Shown here: positions 1 through 5,225 of the stretch, piece after piece | Numbering within the stretch: position 1 is the stretch's first letter | Layout: each line of letters opens with the position of its first letter | Assembly (NCBI GenBank): GCA_015494005.1 | Contig: WGCB01000702.1 | Span: forward strand, 1-5,225 | Length of the DNA stretch: 5,225 bases | Origin: Caldilineaceae bacterium | GTDB taxonomy: Bacteria > Chloroflexota > Anaerolineae > Caldilineales > Caldilineaceae | Direction of reading: 5' to 3' | Position numbers and translations under genes: made by a program | Notes under the pieces: model-generated | Databases searched by the model: none | The model's input: the letters and a program-made list of their open reading frames with translations, nothing else | What the model was told of the DNA's origin: nothing

Positions 1-552
1 GTGGAGAGCAACCTGGAGGAGAGCCTGGCCGATCCCCAGGCGGCGGGCGCTGCCGAGGAGAGGTCCCTGGACCCGGCCAGTGCCCCCCAGGGACTGAGCC
101 CGGCCCATCGGGTGGGGCGGGCCTACCTGGAGCTGGTGGAGAGCGGCGCGCTGGGCGCCCTCTACCTGCCCGGCTGGCAGGAGGACCAGTCCGCGGTCTT
201 CATCGCCCCGGCCTACACCTTCCTCATGCGCAACCGGGCCGTGGACATCCAGTTCTGGCTGGACGTGGGCTCCGGCGGCTGGTGGGAGCGGCTCTACCAG
301 CCCTTGACCCACCCCTACGTCCTCTCCAACCGCTGGCCGCCGGACCAGGCCTGGAGCGACCTGGACGAGTTCCAGCATCGCCAGTCCATGCTGCGGCGGC
401 TGGTCCTGGGCCTGGTGCGGCGCACCCGGCAGCGCATCTACCTGGGCATGAGCGACTACGGGGAGAGCGGCCTGGAGCAGCGGGGCCCCCTGCTCACCCT
501 GATCAACCGGGTGCTGGTCCAGGAAAAGCGAACGCCCATCCCCTTGCCCTGA
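1..552 (+). CDS. C-terminal part of a probable UvrD-like (superfamily I) helicase; 5' end outside or at window edge
   Basis: An open frame of 183 codons ends in TGA at 550-552. The first codon is GTG, but no upstream sequence is visible, so this is most likely the tail of a longer gene rather than a complete one. Residues 1-35 are acidic and Ala/Pro-rich and look like a linker. Residues 36-60 and 66-110 form a compact, Trp/Tyr-rich segment. Residues 134-149 (LVLGLVRRTRQRIYLG) resemble motif VI of UvrD/PcrA/Rep helicases (consensus like YVALTRARERLYL), where the arginine contacts the ATP gamma-phosphate; Arg141 or Arg143 would be the counterpart. The final ~20 residues (RGPLLTLINRVL) fit the short helical end that follows motif VI. 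No Walker motifs are visible because the N-terminal part is absent. If correct, the protein is an ATP-dependent DNA helicase or helicase-nuclease subunit for repair. The assignment rests on one motif and could be wrong; that the segment is coding is more certain. Confidence 0.6.
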   Translation: MESNLEESLADPQAAGAAEERSLDPASAPQGLSPAHRVGRAYLELVESGALGALYLPGWQEDQSAVFIAPAYTFLMRNRAVDIQFWLDVGSGGWWERLYQPLTHPYVLSNRWPPDQAWSDLDEFQHRQSMLRRLVLGLVRRTRQRIYLGMSDYGESGLEQRGPLLTLINRVLVQEKRTPIPLP

Positions 553-577
553 CTCCATCCTCTGCCGCCCCTTGGCT

Positions 578-606
578 TTGCCATTTCCCCAGGCAGTTGC
601 TAGAAT
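578..606 (+). promoter_or_regulatory. Sigma70-type promoter with extended -10, for the CysQ-like gene
   Basis: A -35 box TTGCCA (578-583, 5 of 6 to TTGACA) is followed by a 17-base spacer and a -10 box TAGAAT (601-606, 5 of 6 to TATAAT). The bases directly before the -10 are TGC (598-600), which gives the TGn extended -10 motif. The predicted start of transcription is near 613, leaving a leader of about 78 bases before the ATG at 691. The spacing is ideal and the site lies in a non-coding gap, which supports it; no experimental evidence is available. Confidence 0.6.
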
Positions 607-690
607 GCACCCCATTCCTGGGTCCGCAGCGGTGGGCCCGGGGCAGACCTGGATTTTCCACGAACTCATCCCTGCGAGGAAGTCACACAC

Positions 691-1560
691 ATGGCAGAAA
701 ACCCCTCCCCGAAGACCCTGGACCTGAGCCGAGAGCTGGAGCTGGCCTTCCAGGTGGTGCAGGAGGCCGGCACCATCGTCAACACCTTCTACGTGGGCGT
801 CTCGGAAGTGCAGTACAAGGCCCCGGGGGACCCGGTCACCGAGGCGGACCGCTCCGCCAACCACCACATTGTCAACCGGCTGCGGGAGGCCTTCCCGGAG
901 GATGGCTTCCTCTCGGAGGAGATCAAGGACGATCTGAGCCGCCTGGAGAAGGAGCGGGTCTGGATCATCGACCCCTTGGACGGCACCAAGGAGTTCATCG
1001 CCCGGAACGGAGAGTTCTCCATCATGATCGGCCTGAGCATCCGGGGCGAGCCGGTCCTGGGAGTGGTGCACCAGCCCAGCACCGGACTGATCTACACTGG
1101 CATCGTGGGCCAGGGGGCCTTCCTCCACGAGGAAGGGGACAAGATCCCCCTGCACGTGAGCGACAAGGACAACCCCCGACAGATGATCCTGGTGAGCAGC
1201 CGCAGCCACCGGCAACAGATCGTGGACCGCATCCGCCGGGAGCTGCGCATCACCCAGGAGAAGGTGACAGGCAGCGTGGGGCTGAAGGTGGGGAAGATCG
1301 TGCGCCAGCTGGCGGACCTCTACATCCATCCCAGCCCGGGCTGCAAGGAGTGGGATCTGTGCGGCCCCCATGCCATCCTGGAGGCGGCCGGGGGGGTGAT
1401 GACCGACTGCTGGGGCAACCCCCTGCGCTACAACAAGAAGGACGTGCGGGCTCACAACGGCCTGATCGCCAGCAACGGCCGCATCCACGACCAGATCGTG
1501 GCCGTGGTGGCCCGGATCGTGGAGGAGGCCGGCTACACCGAGGAGGATGGCTTCTGGTAA
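691..1560 (+). CDS. cysQ: CysQ-like 3'(2'),5'-bisphosphate nucleotidase (inositol monophosphatase superfamily)
   Basis: A complete 289-residue protein, normal length for the family. The superfamily consists of Mg2+-dependent, Li+-sensitive phosphomonoesterases. Visible motifs are DPVTEADRSAN (47-57), the glutamate pair in LSEE (74-77), WIIDPLDGTKEF (91-102) and KEWDLCGPHAILEAAGG (219-235). Expected metal ligands are Glu76 or Glu77, Asp94, Asp97 and Asp222, with Leu96 contributing its backbone carbonyl. The extension of the DPxDGT motif to KEFIxRNGEFS (100-110) is typical of CysQ/PAP phosphatases rather than of plain inositol monophosphatases. The likely reaction is hydrolysis of PAP to AMP, which removes an inhibitory by-product of sulfate assimilation and sulfotransfer; inositol phosphates are an alternative substrate. 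No signal peptide is present, so it should be cytosolic. The ATG at 691 is preceded by a GAGGA element (676-680) about 10 bases upstream, slightly distant but usable. It has its own promoter at 578-606. No sulfate genes lie beside it here. Confidence 0.88.
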   Translation: MAENPSPKTLDLSRELELAFQVVQEAGTIVNTFYVGVSEVQYKAPGDPVTEADRSANHHIVNRLREAFPEDGFLSEEIKDDLSRLEKERVWIIDPLDGTKEFIARNGEFSIMIGLSIRGEPVLGVVHQPSTGLIYTGIVGQGAFLHEEGDKIPLHVSDKDNPRQMILVSSRSHRQQIVDRIRRELRITQEKVTGSVGLKVGKIVRQLADLYIHPSPGCKEWDLCGPHAILEAAGGVMTDCWGNPLRYNKKDVRAHNGLIASNGRIHDQIVAVVARIVEEAGYTEEDGFW

Positions 1561-1592
1561 GCGTAAGCCCTGGCCATTCACCTGACAGCCAA

Positions 1593-1621
1593 TAGACATC
1601 TCTCCCGATGTGGGCTATAAT
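1593..1621 (+). promoter_or_regulatory. Strong sigma70-type promoter for the large multidomain gene
   Basis: The -35 box TAGACA (1593-1598, 5 of 6) is separated by exactly 17 bases from a perfect -10 box TATAAT (1616-1621). The predicted transcription start is near 1628, which gives a leader of about 128 bases before the ATG at 1756. Inside the spacer is a short inverted repeat, ACATC (1596-1600) and GATGT (1607-1611) with a 6-base centre, which overlaps the -35 edge and could be an operator half-site pair; five-base arms can easily arise by chance. Position, spacing and the AT-rich surroundings in an otherwise GC-rich window support the promoter call. Confidence 0.65.
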
Positions 1622-1746
1622 TCCAGCGATATTATGTTGTGCTATTTACCTGACGTCCTGGCCCAGGCCGGCAGGGCGATCGGGATCCACGGTCACACAT
1701 CCCACCGCCACCCCAGCGGTGCGCCACACCACCCCACCTGCGCAAC

Positions 1747-1752
1747 GGAGGT
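1747..1752 (+). promoter_or_regulatory. Shine-Dalgarno site that fixes the start of the large gene
   Basis: GGAGGT at 1747-1752 stands just before ATG at 1756, with only three bases between (four counted from GGAGG), somewhat closer than usual. Reading upstream in the same frame, there is no ATG, GTG or TTG back to the in-frame TGA at 1651-1653, so 1756 is the earliest conventional start. The 1654-1755 stretch would encode a Pro/Gly/Arg-rich, non-hydrophobic peptide, so no signal peptide is being missed upstream. Confidence 0.7.
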
Positions 1753-1755
1753 ACC

Positions 1756-4700
1756 ATGCCCCGCCCGCTGTTCGATTCTGAGTACATCTTCGGCATCCAC
1801 GAACCCGGCGGCGAGCGTCACATGCTGGAGGCGGGCAAGCCTGGCTGGGTCTTCTTCACCGAGGCCATCGGCCACGACCCCAACAACCGCAGCGGCAAGG
1901 ATTTCCGCCCCTTCAGCGACCGCAACCTGGGGGTCCTGTGCCGCTTGAACAACGGCTACCACCCGGAAGGCACCATCCCTCACAGCAGCCAGTACGAGAA
2001 CTTCGCCCGCCGCTGCGCCAACTACGTGGCGGCCAGCCCCGGCTGCAAGATCTGGATCATCGGCAACGAGATGAACTACGCGGTGGAGCGCCCTGGCTCT
2101 CGCAGCGTGGGACCTCTGCGCGCCCCCAGCCGGGACCCAGAGCAGGCGGATCCCTGGCTGCGGGGCCTGCCGGAGCGCTTCGGGGCCATCCGCGAGGAGG
2201 AAGGGGGCGGTGAAGGCAGGGGGGAAGGCGACACCGGGGAGGTGCGGGGCGAGATCGGCGTGCGCAGCGTGGGCGGCGGCGAGGTGATCACCCCGGCCAT
2301 GTACGCCCGCTGCTACACCCTCTGCCGGGACGCCATCCACAGCGTGCCCGGCCACGAGGACGATCAGGTGCTCATCGGTGCGGTGGCCCCCTGGAACGTC
2401 CAGACCACCTACCCGGGCAACCCTCGGGGAGACTGGATCAAGTACTTCCAGGACATCCTCCTGGCTCTGGGGCCTGGCGGCTGTGACGGGATCACCATTC
2501 ACACCTACAGCCACGGCAGCGATCCCAACCTGATCTACGACGAAAGCAAGATGCAGACCTTCCCCCAGTATTTCTATCACTTCAAGGCGTACCGGGACTT
2601 CATGCACGCGGTGCCCCAGAACATGCGCCACCTGCCCGTCTACATCACCGAGGCGGACCAGGACGTGCCCTGGCGCAACGAGAACACCGGCTGGGTCCGC
2701 AACGCCTACGGGGAGATCAACTGGTGGAACCAGCAACCAGGGAACCAGCAGATCCGCTCGCTGATCCTCTACCGCTGGCCCAAGATCGACAAGTGGTACA
2801 TCGAGGGCAAGCAGGGGGTCATCGACGATTTTCGCCAGGCCCTCCAGAACGATTACCGGTGGAAGCCCATGCCGCAACCTGCACCCAGCCAACCCAGCCA
2901 GCCGTCCCAGCCCAGTGAACCCAGCCAGCCCAGCGGACCGGCTTACCGGGCCCAGTGGCTCAAGGGCAAGCTGCCCAAACCCCTCTTCGCGGGGACGGAG
3001 ATCATCGTGCCCATCACGGTGAAGAACATCGGCAACATGGTCTGGCCCCGGGACGGTCGCAACCCGGTGCGCCTGGCCTACTACTACATGCAGAACAAGG
3101 AGCGGGTGCCCCTCCCCCCGGAGCGAGAGATCCACACCCCTCTGCCCAAGGACGTGGCCCCGGGGGAGACGGTCACCTTCAACGCCCGCATCGCCCTACC
3201 CCTGGAGCCGGGCAACTACACCCTGAAGATCGACCTGGTCCACGAGGGCAAGACCTGGTTCGGGGACCAGAACTCCGCGGTGCTGACCCGCTGGCTGACG
3301 GTGCATCCCGCGGAGGCGGCGGAGCCGGGCCAGCCCGTGGGGGAGCAGCCCTCCACGCCCCCGCCGGGACCGTCGCCCACGCCGCCCAGCACGCCCAGCC
3401 AGCCCCCGGCCTGGTCCGAGCCGGGCGCGCCTCCCATCACGGACGTGAGCGGCCAGTTGCCTCGGGGCGAGAAGCCCTACGAGCGCCGCTCCCTGGCCCA
3501 GATCCGCTTCCTGGTGATCAACCACACCGGCGCGCCCCCCATCGTGCCCCTGGAGGTGATCGCCGAGGCCCACGTGAAGCGGGGTTACCCAGGCATCGCC
3601 TACGATTTCTTCGTGGACAAGGCCGGCAACATTTTCCGGACCAGCCAGCTGGAGGAAGTGGTGAAGCTGGAGGCGGACTGGTCCGGCGCAGGGGTGAACA
3701 TCTGCCTGGAGGGCAACTTCAACGAGGGCCCGCCCCCCGCGGAGCAGCTGGAGGCCACGGCTCGCCTGGCTGCCTGGTTGGTGCGCAAGCTCAACCTGAG
3801 CGCCTACGACATCCTGGGCCTGCGGGAGCTCCTGCCCACCTCCAGCCCGGGGGACACCTTCCTGGAGGGGCCCAACTGGAAGCAGACCCTGATCAACCGG
3901 GTGAAGGCCCTGACCGAGGAGGGAAGCGCGCCCGGCGGCGGCGTGGGCCTGCCCGGCAAGGTGCCTCGCCCGCCCATCCGGGACATCGTGGCCAACCTGC
4001 CCCGGGACCCGGGTGGCTTCTACAGCCGCCAGCCCGAGGACATCCAGTTCGTGGTCATCAACCACACCGCCGCGCCCCCCTCGGTGCCCATCCAGGTCAT
4101 CGCGGAGGCCTTCCGGGAGAAGCTGCCGGGCATCCTCTACCAGTTCTTCATCGACGCGGACGGGGTCATCTACCAGACCCAGCCCCTGCTCCAGGCCGTG
4201 GACGACGAGCAGCCCTACATCGCCAACGCCATCAACATCGCCTTCGCGGGGGATTTCACCAACGACGTGCCCACCCAGGCCCAGATCGCGGCCGGCGGCC
4301 AGCTCATCGCCTGGCTCATGGACCAGTTCCCCCAGCTGAGCATGGACGACGTGCGGGGCGTGAGCGAGTTCATCCCCCACAGCTCCCCGGGCGAGCAGTG
4401 GCTGAAGGGGCGGCGCTGGAAGGACATGCTCATCGCCGCCATCGTGAGCGCCCGCCAGGCCAGCGGCGGCCAGGAGGGAGGCGGGCCCGGCGGCGTGGAT
4501 CCTGGCCTGCTGGCCCAGCTCCGACGCCAACTGGAGAACCTGGAGCGGGAGTACAAACAGGCCCAGCAGCTGAGCCAGCGCCTGCGCCAGGAGAACGACC
4601 GCCTGCGCCAGCAGTTGGAGGCGCTGAAGGGGGACAGCGGCCAGGTCTTTGTGGTCAAGCCGCCTATCAACTACATCGCGGACCGCCTGCCCCGGCACCC

Positions 4701-5225
4701 CACCCTGCGCTACGACCGCCGCTCCCGAAACGAGATCACCCACATCGCGGTGCATCACACCGCCGCGCCGGCCCACATCGGTCCCCGCCGCATCGCGGAG
4801 CTCCACGTGAGCGAGGATCCCAGCCGCAACAAGGAGGCCTGGCCGGGCATCGGCTACCACTTCTTCGTCCACGCAGACGGCACCATCGACCAGACCAACG
4901 ACCTGGAGACGGTGAGCTACCACGTCTACCGCAACAACCACTACTCCCTGGGCGTGGTCTTCGCCGGCAGCTTCATGAACGGCGTCGCCCCCACCCCAGC
5001 CCAGATCCGGGCCGGCGCCCACCTCATCGCCTGGCTCATGCAGGAGCTGGGCATCCCCCAGGAGAACGTCTGGGGCCACAAGGAGTACCCGGAGAACGTG
5101 ACGGTCTGCCCCGGCTCCGAGTGGCGAGAGGGCAAGCGTTGGCGAGAACTCCTCTTCCGCAACATCGCCCAGGTGCGCAGCGGCCTCATGGCCAAGCCCC
5201 TGCACCACTACCTGCTCTTCTGGCA
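1756..5225 (+). CDS. Large modular protein: GH-A-like glycosidase, Ig-like domain, two degenerate and one intact amidase_2/PGRP domains (3' end beyond window)
   Basis: The frame is open for 1156 full codons and runs off the window. Residues 1-369 form a probable (beta/alpha)8 glycoside hydrolase of clan GH-A style: IIGNEMN (101-107) supplies the Asn-Glu signature with Glu105 as candidate acid/base, and YITEADQ (296-302) supplies Glu299 as candidate nucleophile. Arg63, His249/Tyr251 and a strand-8-like YRW (339-341) also fit. A P-S-Q linker (371-395) follows. Residues 396-516 are an Ig-like fold resembling NBR1-type or CARDB domains (VKNIGNMVWP at 422-431, then APGETV, PGNYTL and EGKTWFG). After a Pro-rich linker (519-560) come amidase_2/PGRP folds at about 583-719 and 763-896, both lacking zinc ligands. 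A coiled coil (918-958) leads to a third PGRP domain (994-1136) with His1000, Tyr1034, His1108 and Cys1118 intact, expected to cut N-acetylmuramoyl-L-alanine bonds. There is no signal peptide or membrane segment in the visible part. Substrates are likely peptidoglycan and an unknown glycan. The exact GH family is not recognised, and the glycosidase call is weaker than the amidase call. Confidence 0.88.
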   Translation, partial: MPRPLFDSEYIFGIHEPGGERHMLEAGKPGWVFFTEAIGHDPNNRSGKDFRPFSDRNLGVLCRLNNGYHPEGTIPHSSQYENFARRCANYVAASPGCKIWIIGNEMNYAVERPGSRSVGPLRAPSRDPEQADPWLRGLPERFGAIREEEGGGEGRGEGDTGEVRGEIGVRSVGGGEVITPAMYARCYTLCRDAIHSVPGHEDDQVLIGAVAPWNVQTTYPGNPRGDWIKYFQDILLALGPGGCDGITIHTYSHGSDPNLIYDESKMQTFPQYFYHFKAYRDFMHAVPQNMRHLPVYITEADQDVPWRNENTGWVRNAYGEINWWNQQPGNQQIRSLILYRWPKIDKWYIEGKQGVIDDFRQALQNDYRWKPMPQPAPSQPSQPSQPSEPSQPSGPAYRAQWLKGKLPKPLFAGTEIIVPITVKNIGNMVWPRDGRNPVRLAYYYMQNKERVPLPPEREIHTPLPKDVAPGETVTFNARIALPLEPGNYTLKIDLVHEGKTWFGDQNSAVLTRWLTVHPAEAAEPGQPVGEQPSTPPPGPSPTPPSTPSQPPAWSEPGAPPITDVSGQLPRGEKPYERRSLAQIRFLVINHTGAPPIVPLEVIAEAHVKRGYPGIAYDFFVDKAGNIFRTSQLEEVVKLEADWSGAGVNICLEGNFNEGPPPAEQLEATARLAAWLVRKLNLSAYDILGLRELLPTSSPGDTFLEGPNWKQTLINRVKALTEEGSAPGGGVGLPGKVPRPPIRDIVANLPRDPGGFYSRQPEDIQFVVINHTAAPPSVPIQVIAEAFREKLPGILYQFFIDADGVIYQTQPLLQAVDDEQPYIANAINIAFAGDFTNDVPTQAQIAAGGQLIAWLMDQFPQLSMDDVRGVSEFIPHSSPGEQWLKGRRWKDMLIAAIVSARQASGGQEGGGPGGVDPGLLAQLRRQLENLEREYKQAQQLSQRLRQENDRLRQQLEALKGDSGQVFVVKPPINYIADRLPRHPTLRYDRRSRNEITHIAVHHTAAPAHIGPRRIAELHVSEDPSRNKEAWPGIGYHFFVHADGTIDQTNDLETVSYHVYRNNHYSLGVVFAGSFMNGVAPTPAQIRAGAHLIAWLMQELGIPQENVWGHKEYPENVTVCPGSEWREGKRWRELLFRNIAQVRSGLMAKPLHHYLLFW
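2194..2280 (+). other. Low-complexity Gly/Glu/Arg insertion inside the TIM-barrel domain
   Basis: Residues 147-175 of the large protein are nearly all Gly, Glu, Arg and a few Asp, Val or Ser, for example EEEGGGEGRGEGD at 147-159. The segment lies after the acid/base strand (Glu105) and before the ITPAMYARCYTLC helix (178-190), where barrel loops shape the substrate cleft. It interrupts otherwise ordinary globular sequence and is probably a flexible surface loop. The DNA is purine-rich on the + strand (mostly G and A). Confidence 0.6.
2884..2934 (+). repeat. Imperfect 9-base tandem repeat encoding a Pro-Ser-Gln linker
   Basis: About 5.7 units of a CCCAGCCAG-like nonamer lie head to tail: units at 2884, 2893, 2902, 2911, 2920 and a partial at 2929. 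The second, fifth and partial sixth units match the consensus exactly, and the others differ at one to a few bases. The repeat keeps the reading frame and encodes repeated Pro-Ser-Gln/Pro-Ser-Glu triplets (residues 377-393) that join the glycosidase-like and Ig-like domains. Such repeats commonly vary in copy number between strains. Confidence 0.75.
3502..3912 (+). other. First amidase_2/PGRP-fold domain, zinc ligands lost
   Basis: Residues about 583-719 of the large protein follow the amidase_2 fold: FLVINHTGAPP (585-595), GIAYDFFVDKAGNIF (613-627), VNICLEGNF (647-655), a long helix (659-680), GLREL (688-692) and SSPGD (696-700). Aligned with the intact third domain, the first zinc histidine is Asn589, the second is Leu689 and the cysteine is Ser697. 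The active-site tyrosine (Tyr616) remains. The fold signature is clear but hydrolysis should not be possible, so it is probably a binding module. Confidence 0.75.
4042..4443 (+). other. Second amidase_2/PGRP-fold domain, zinc ligands lost
   Basis: Residues about 763-896 repeat the first domain: FVVINHTAAPP (765-775), GILYQFFIDADGVIYQT (792-808), INIAFAGDF (826-834), a helix (840-858), GVSEF (868-872) and SSPGE (876-880). The three zinc positions are Asn769, Val869 and Ser877, the same pattern of loss as in the first domain. Tyr795 is kept. The stretch at 4057-4110 matches 3517-3570 at 45 of 54 bases by direct comparison, exactly 540 bases apart, which points to a tandem duplication of an already inactivated domain. 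Confidence 0.75.
4507..4629 (+). other. Coiled-coil segment between second and third amidase folds
   Basis: Residues 918-958 show an unbroken 3-4 hydrophobic spacing: Leu922, Leu926, Leu929, Tyr933, Ala936, Ser940, Leu943, Asn947, Leu950, Leu954 and Leu957. The other positions are mostly Gln, Arg and Glu, with no proline or glycine from 918 to 958. Asn947 falls at an 'a' position between leucines, as in GCN4-type zippers, where it favours parallel dimers. It follows a Gly-rich linker (903-917). Dimerisation is inferred, not shown. Confidence 0.75.
4735..5163 (+). other. Third amidase_2/PGRP domain, catalytically complete
   Basis: Residues about 994-1136 contain ITHIAVHHTAAP (994-1005), WPGIGYHFFVHADGTI (1029-1044), YSLGVVFAGSF (1063-1073), VWGHKEYP (1105-1112) and TVCPGSEW (1116-1123). 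These give the zinc triad His1000, His1108 and Cys1118 and the conserved Tyr1034, matching T7 lysozyme/PGRP-type N-acetylmuramoyl-L-alanine amidases (His17, Tyr46, His122 and Cys130 in T7 lysozyme). The gap between the second His and the Cys is two residues longer than in the T7 enzyme. This is the best supported enzymatic domain of the large protein. Confidence 0.88.

Noticed and set aside
282..1595. A 437-codon + strand frame overlapping both the left gene and the CysQ-like gene
   Set aside because: It is rich in Pro, Gly, Ala, Arg and His and has no domain. It runs out of frame across two supported genes and through the promoter between them.
1656..1676. GGCC/CAGG-rich short inverted repeats considered as a terminator for the CysQ-like gene
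   Set aside because: Arms are only about four bases, there is no following T-run, and the site lies downstream of the next promoter's -10 box, so it is unlikely to terminate the preceding transcript.
1610..1948. A 112-codon + strand frame starting just before the large gene
   Set aside because: Its start lies inside the -10 region of the promoter and most of it is out of frame with the large gene. It has no ribosome binding site or recognisable content.
2884..2934. Regularly spaced 9-base repeats considered as a CRISPR or iteron array
   Set aside because: The units are contiguous with no spacers, keep the reading frame and encode a Pro-Ser-Gln linker, so they are a coding tandem repeat.
1693..3135. 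A 480-codon open frame on the - strand, opposite the glycosidase-like and Ig-like regions
   Set aside because: It overlaps a + strand gene with a ribosome binding site, promoter and domain motifs. Its composition is that of an antisense shadow, and it shows no family motif.
3196..5208. A 670-codon open frame on the - strand, opposite the three amidase folds
   Set aside because: The + strand in this stretch encodes clear amidase_2 motifs with zinc ligands. The antisense product is a low-information mix of Val, Gly, Ala, Leu, Asp and His with no recognisable domain, which is typical of antisense frames in GC-rich genes.

Overview
This is a GC-rich bacterial window in which all convincing genes read left to right. 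The layout is the end of one gene (1-552), a complete gene (691-1560), and a very long gene that starts at 1756 and is still open at the right edge. The two gaps (553-690 and 1561-1755) are relatively AT-rich and each carries a good sigma70-type promoter. No tRNA, rRNA, CRISPR array, insertion sequence or clear terminator was seen. The domain style of the large protein (NBR1-like Ig module joined to a TIM barrel and peptidoglycan-recognition amidase domains) and the general protein character suggest Chloroflexota, perhaps an Anaerolineae/Caldilineae relative. This lineage call is an inference from memory of such proteins, not a search result.

Left gene: the C-terminal 183 codons of a protein whose last part resembles the motif VI end of UvrD/PcrA-type superfamily I helicases. 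Middle gene: a CysQ/inositol-monophosphatase superfamily phosphatase with every expected metal-binding motif, probably acting on 3'-phosphoadenosine 5'-phosphate (PAP).

Right gene: the striking part of the window, at least 1156 codons. In order it encodes a GH-A-like TIM-barrel glycoside hydrolase domain (Glu105 and Glu299 as candidate catalytic pair), a Pro/Ser/Gln linker, an Ig-like domain of the NBR1/CARDB type, a proline-rich linker, two amidase_2/PGRP-fold domains that have both lost all three zinc ligands, a 40-residue coiled coil with a textbook heptad pattern, and a third amidase_2/PGRP domain with all three zinc ligands intact (His1000, His1108, Cys1118). The protein then continues past the window. 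It has no signal peptide, although its domains imply cell-wall or glycan substrates. The combination looks like a large modular wall-binding and wall-cutting enzyme in which the first two amidase folds serve as binding modules and the third as the catalyst.

The three genes need not cooperate. Each of the last two has its own promoter, and no shared pathway is evident.
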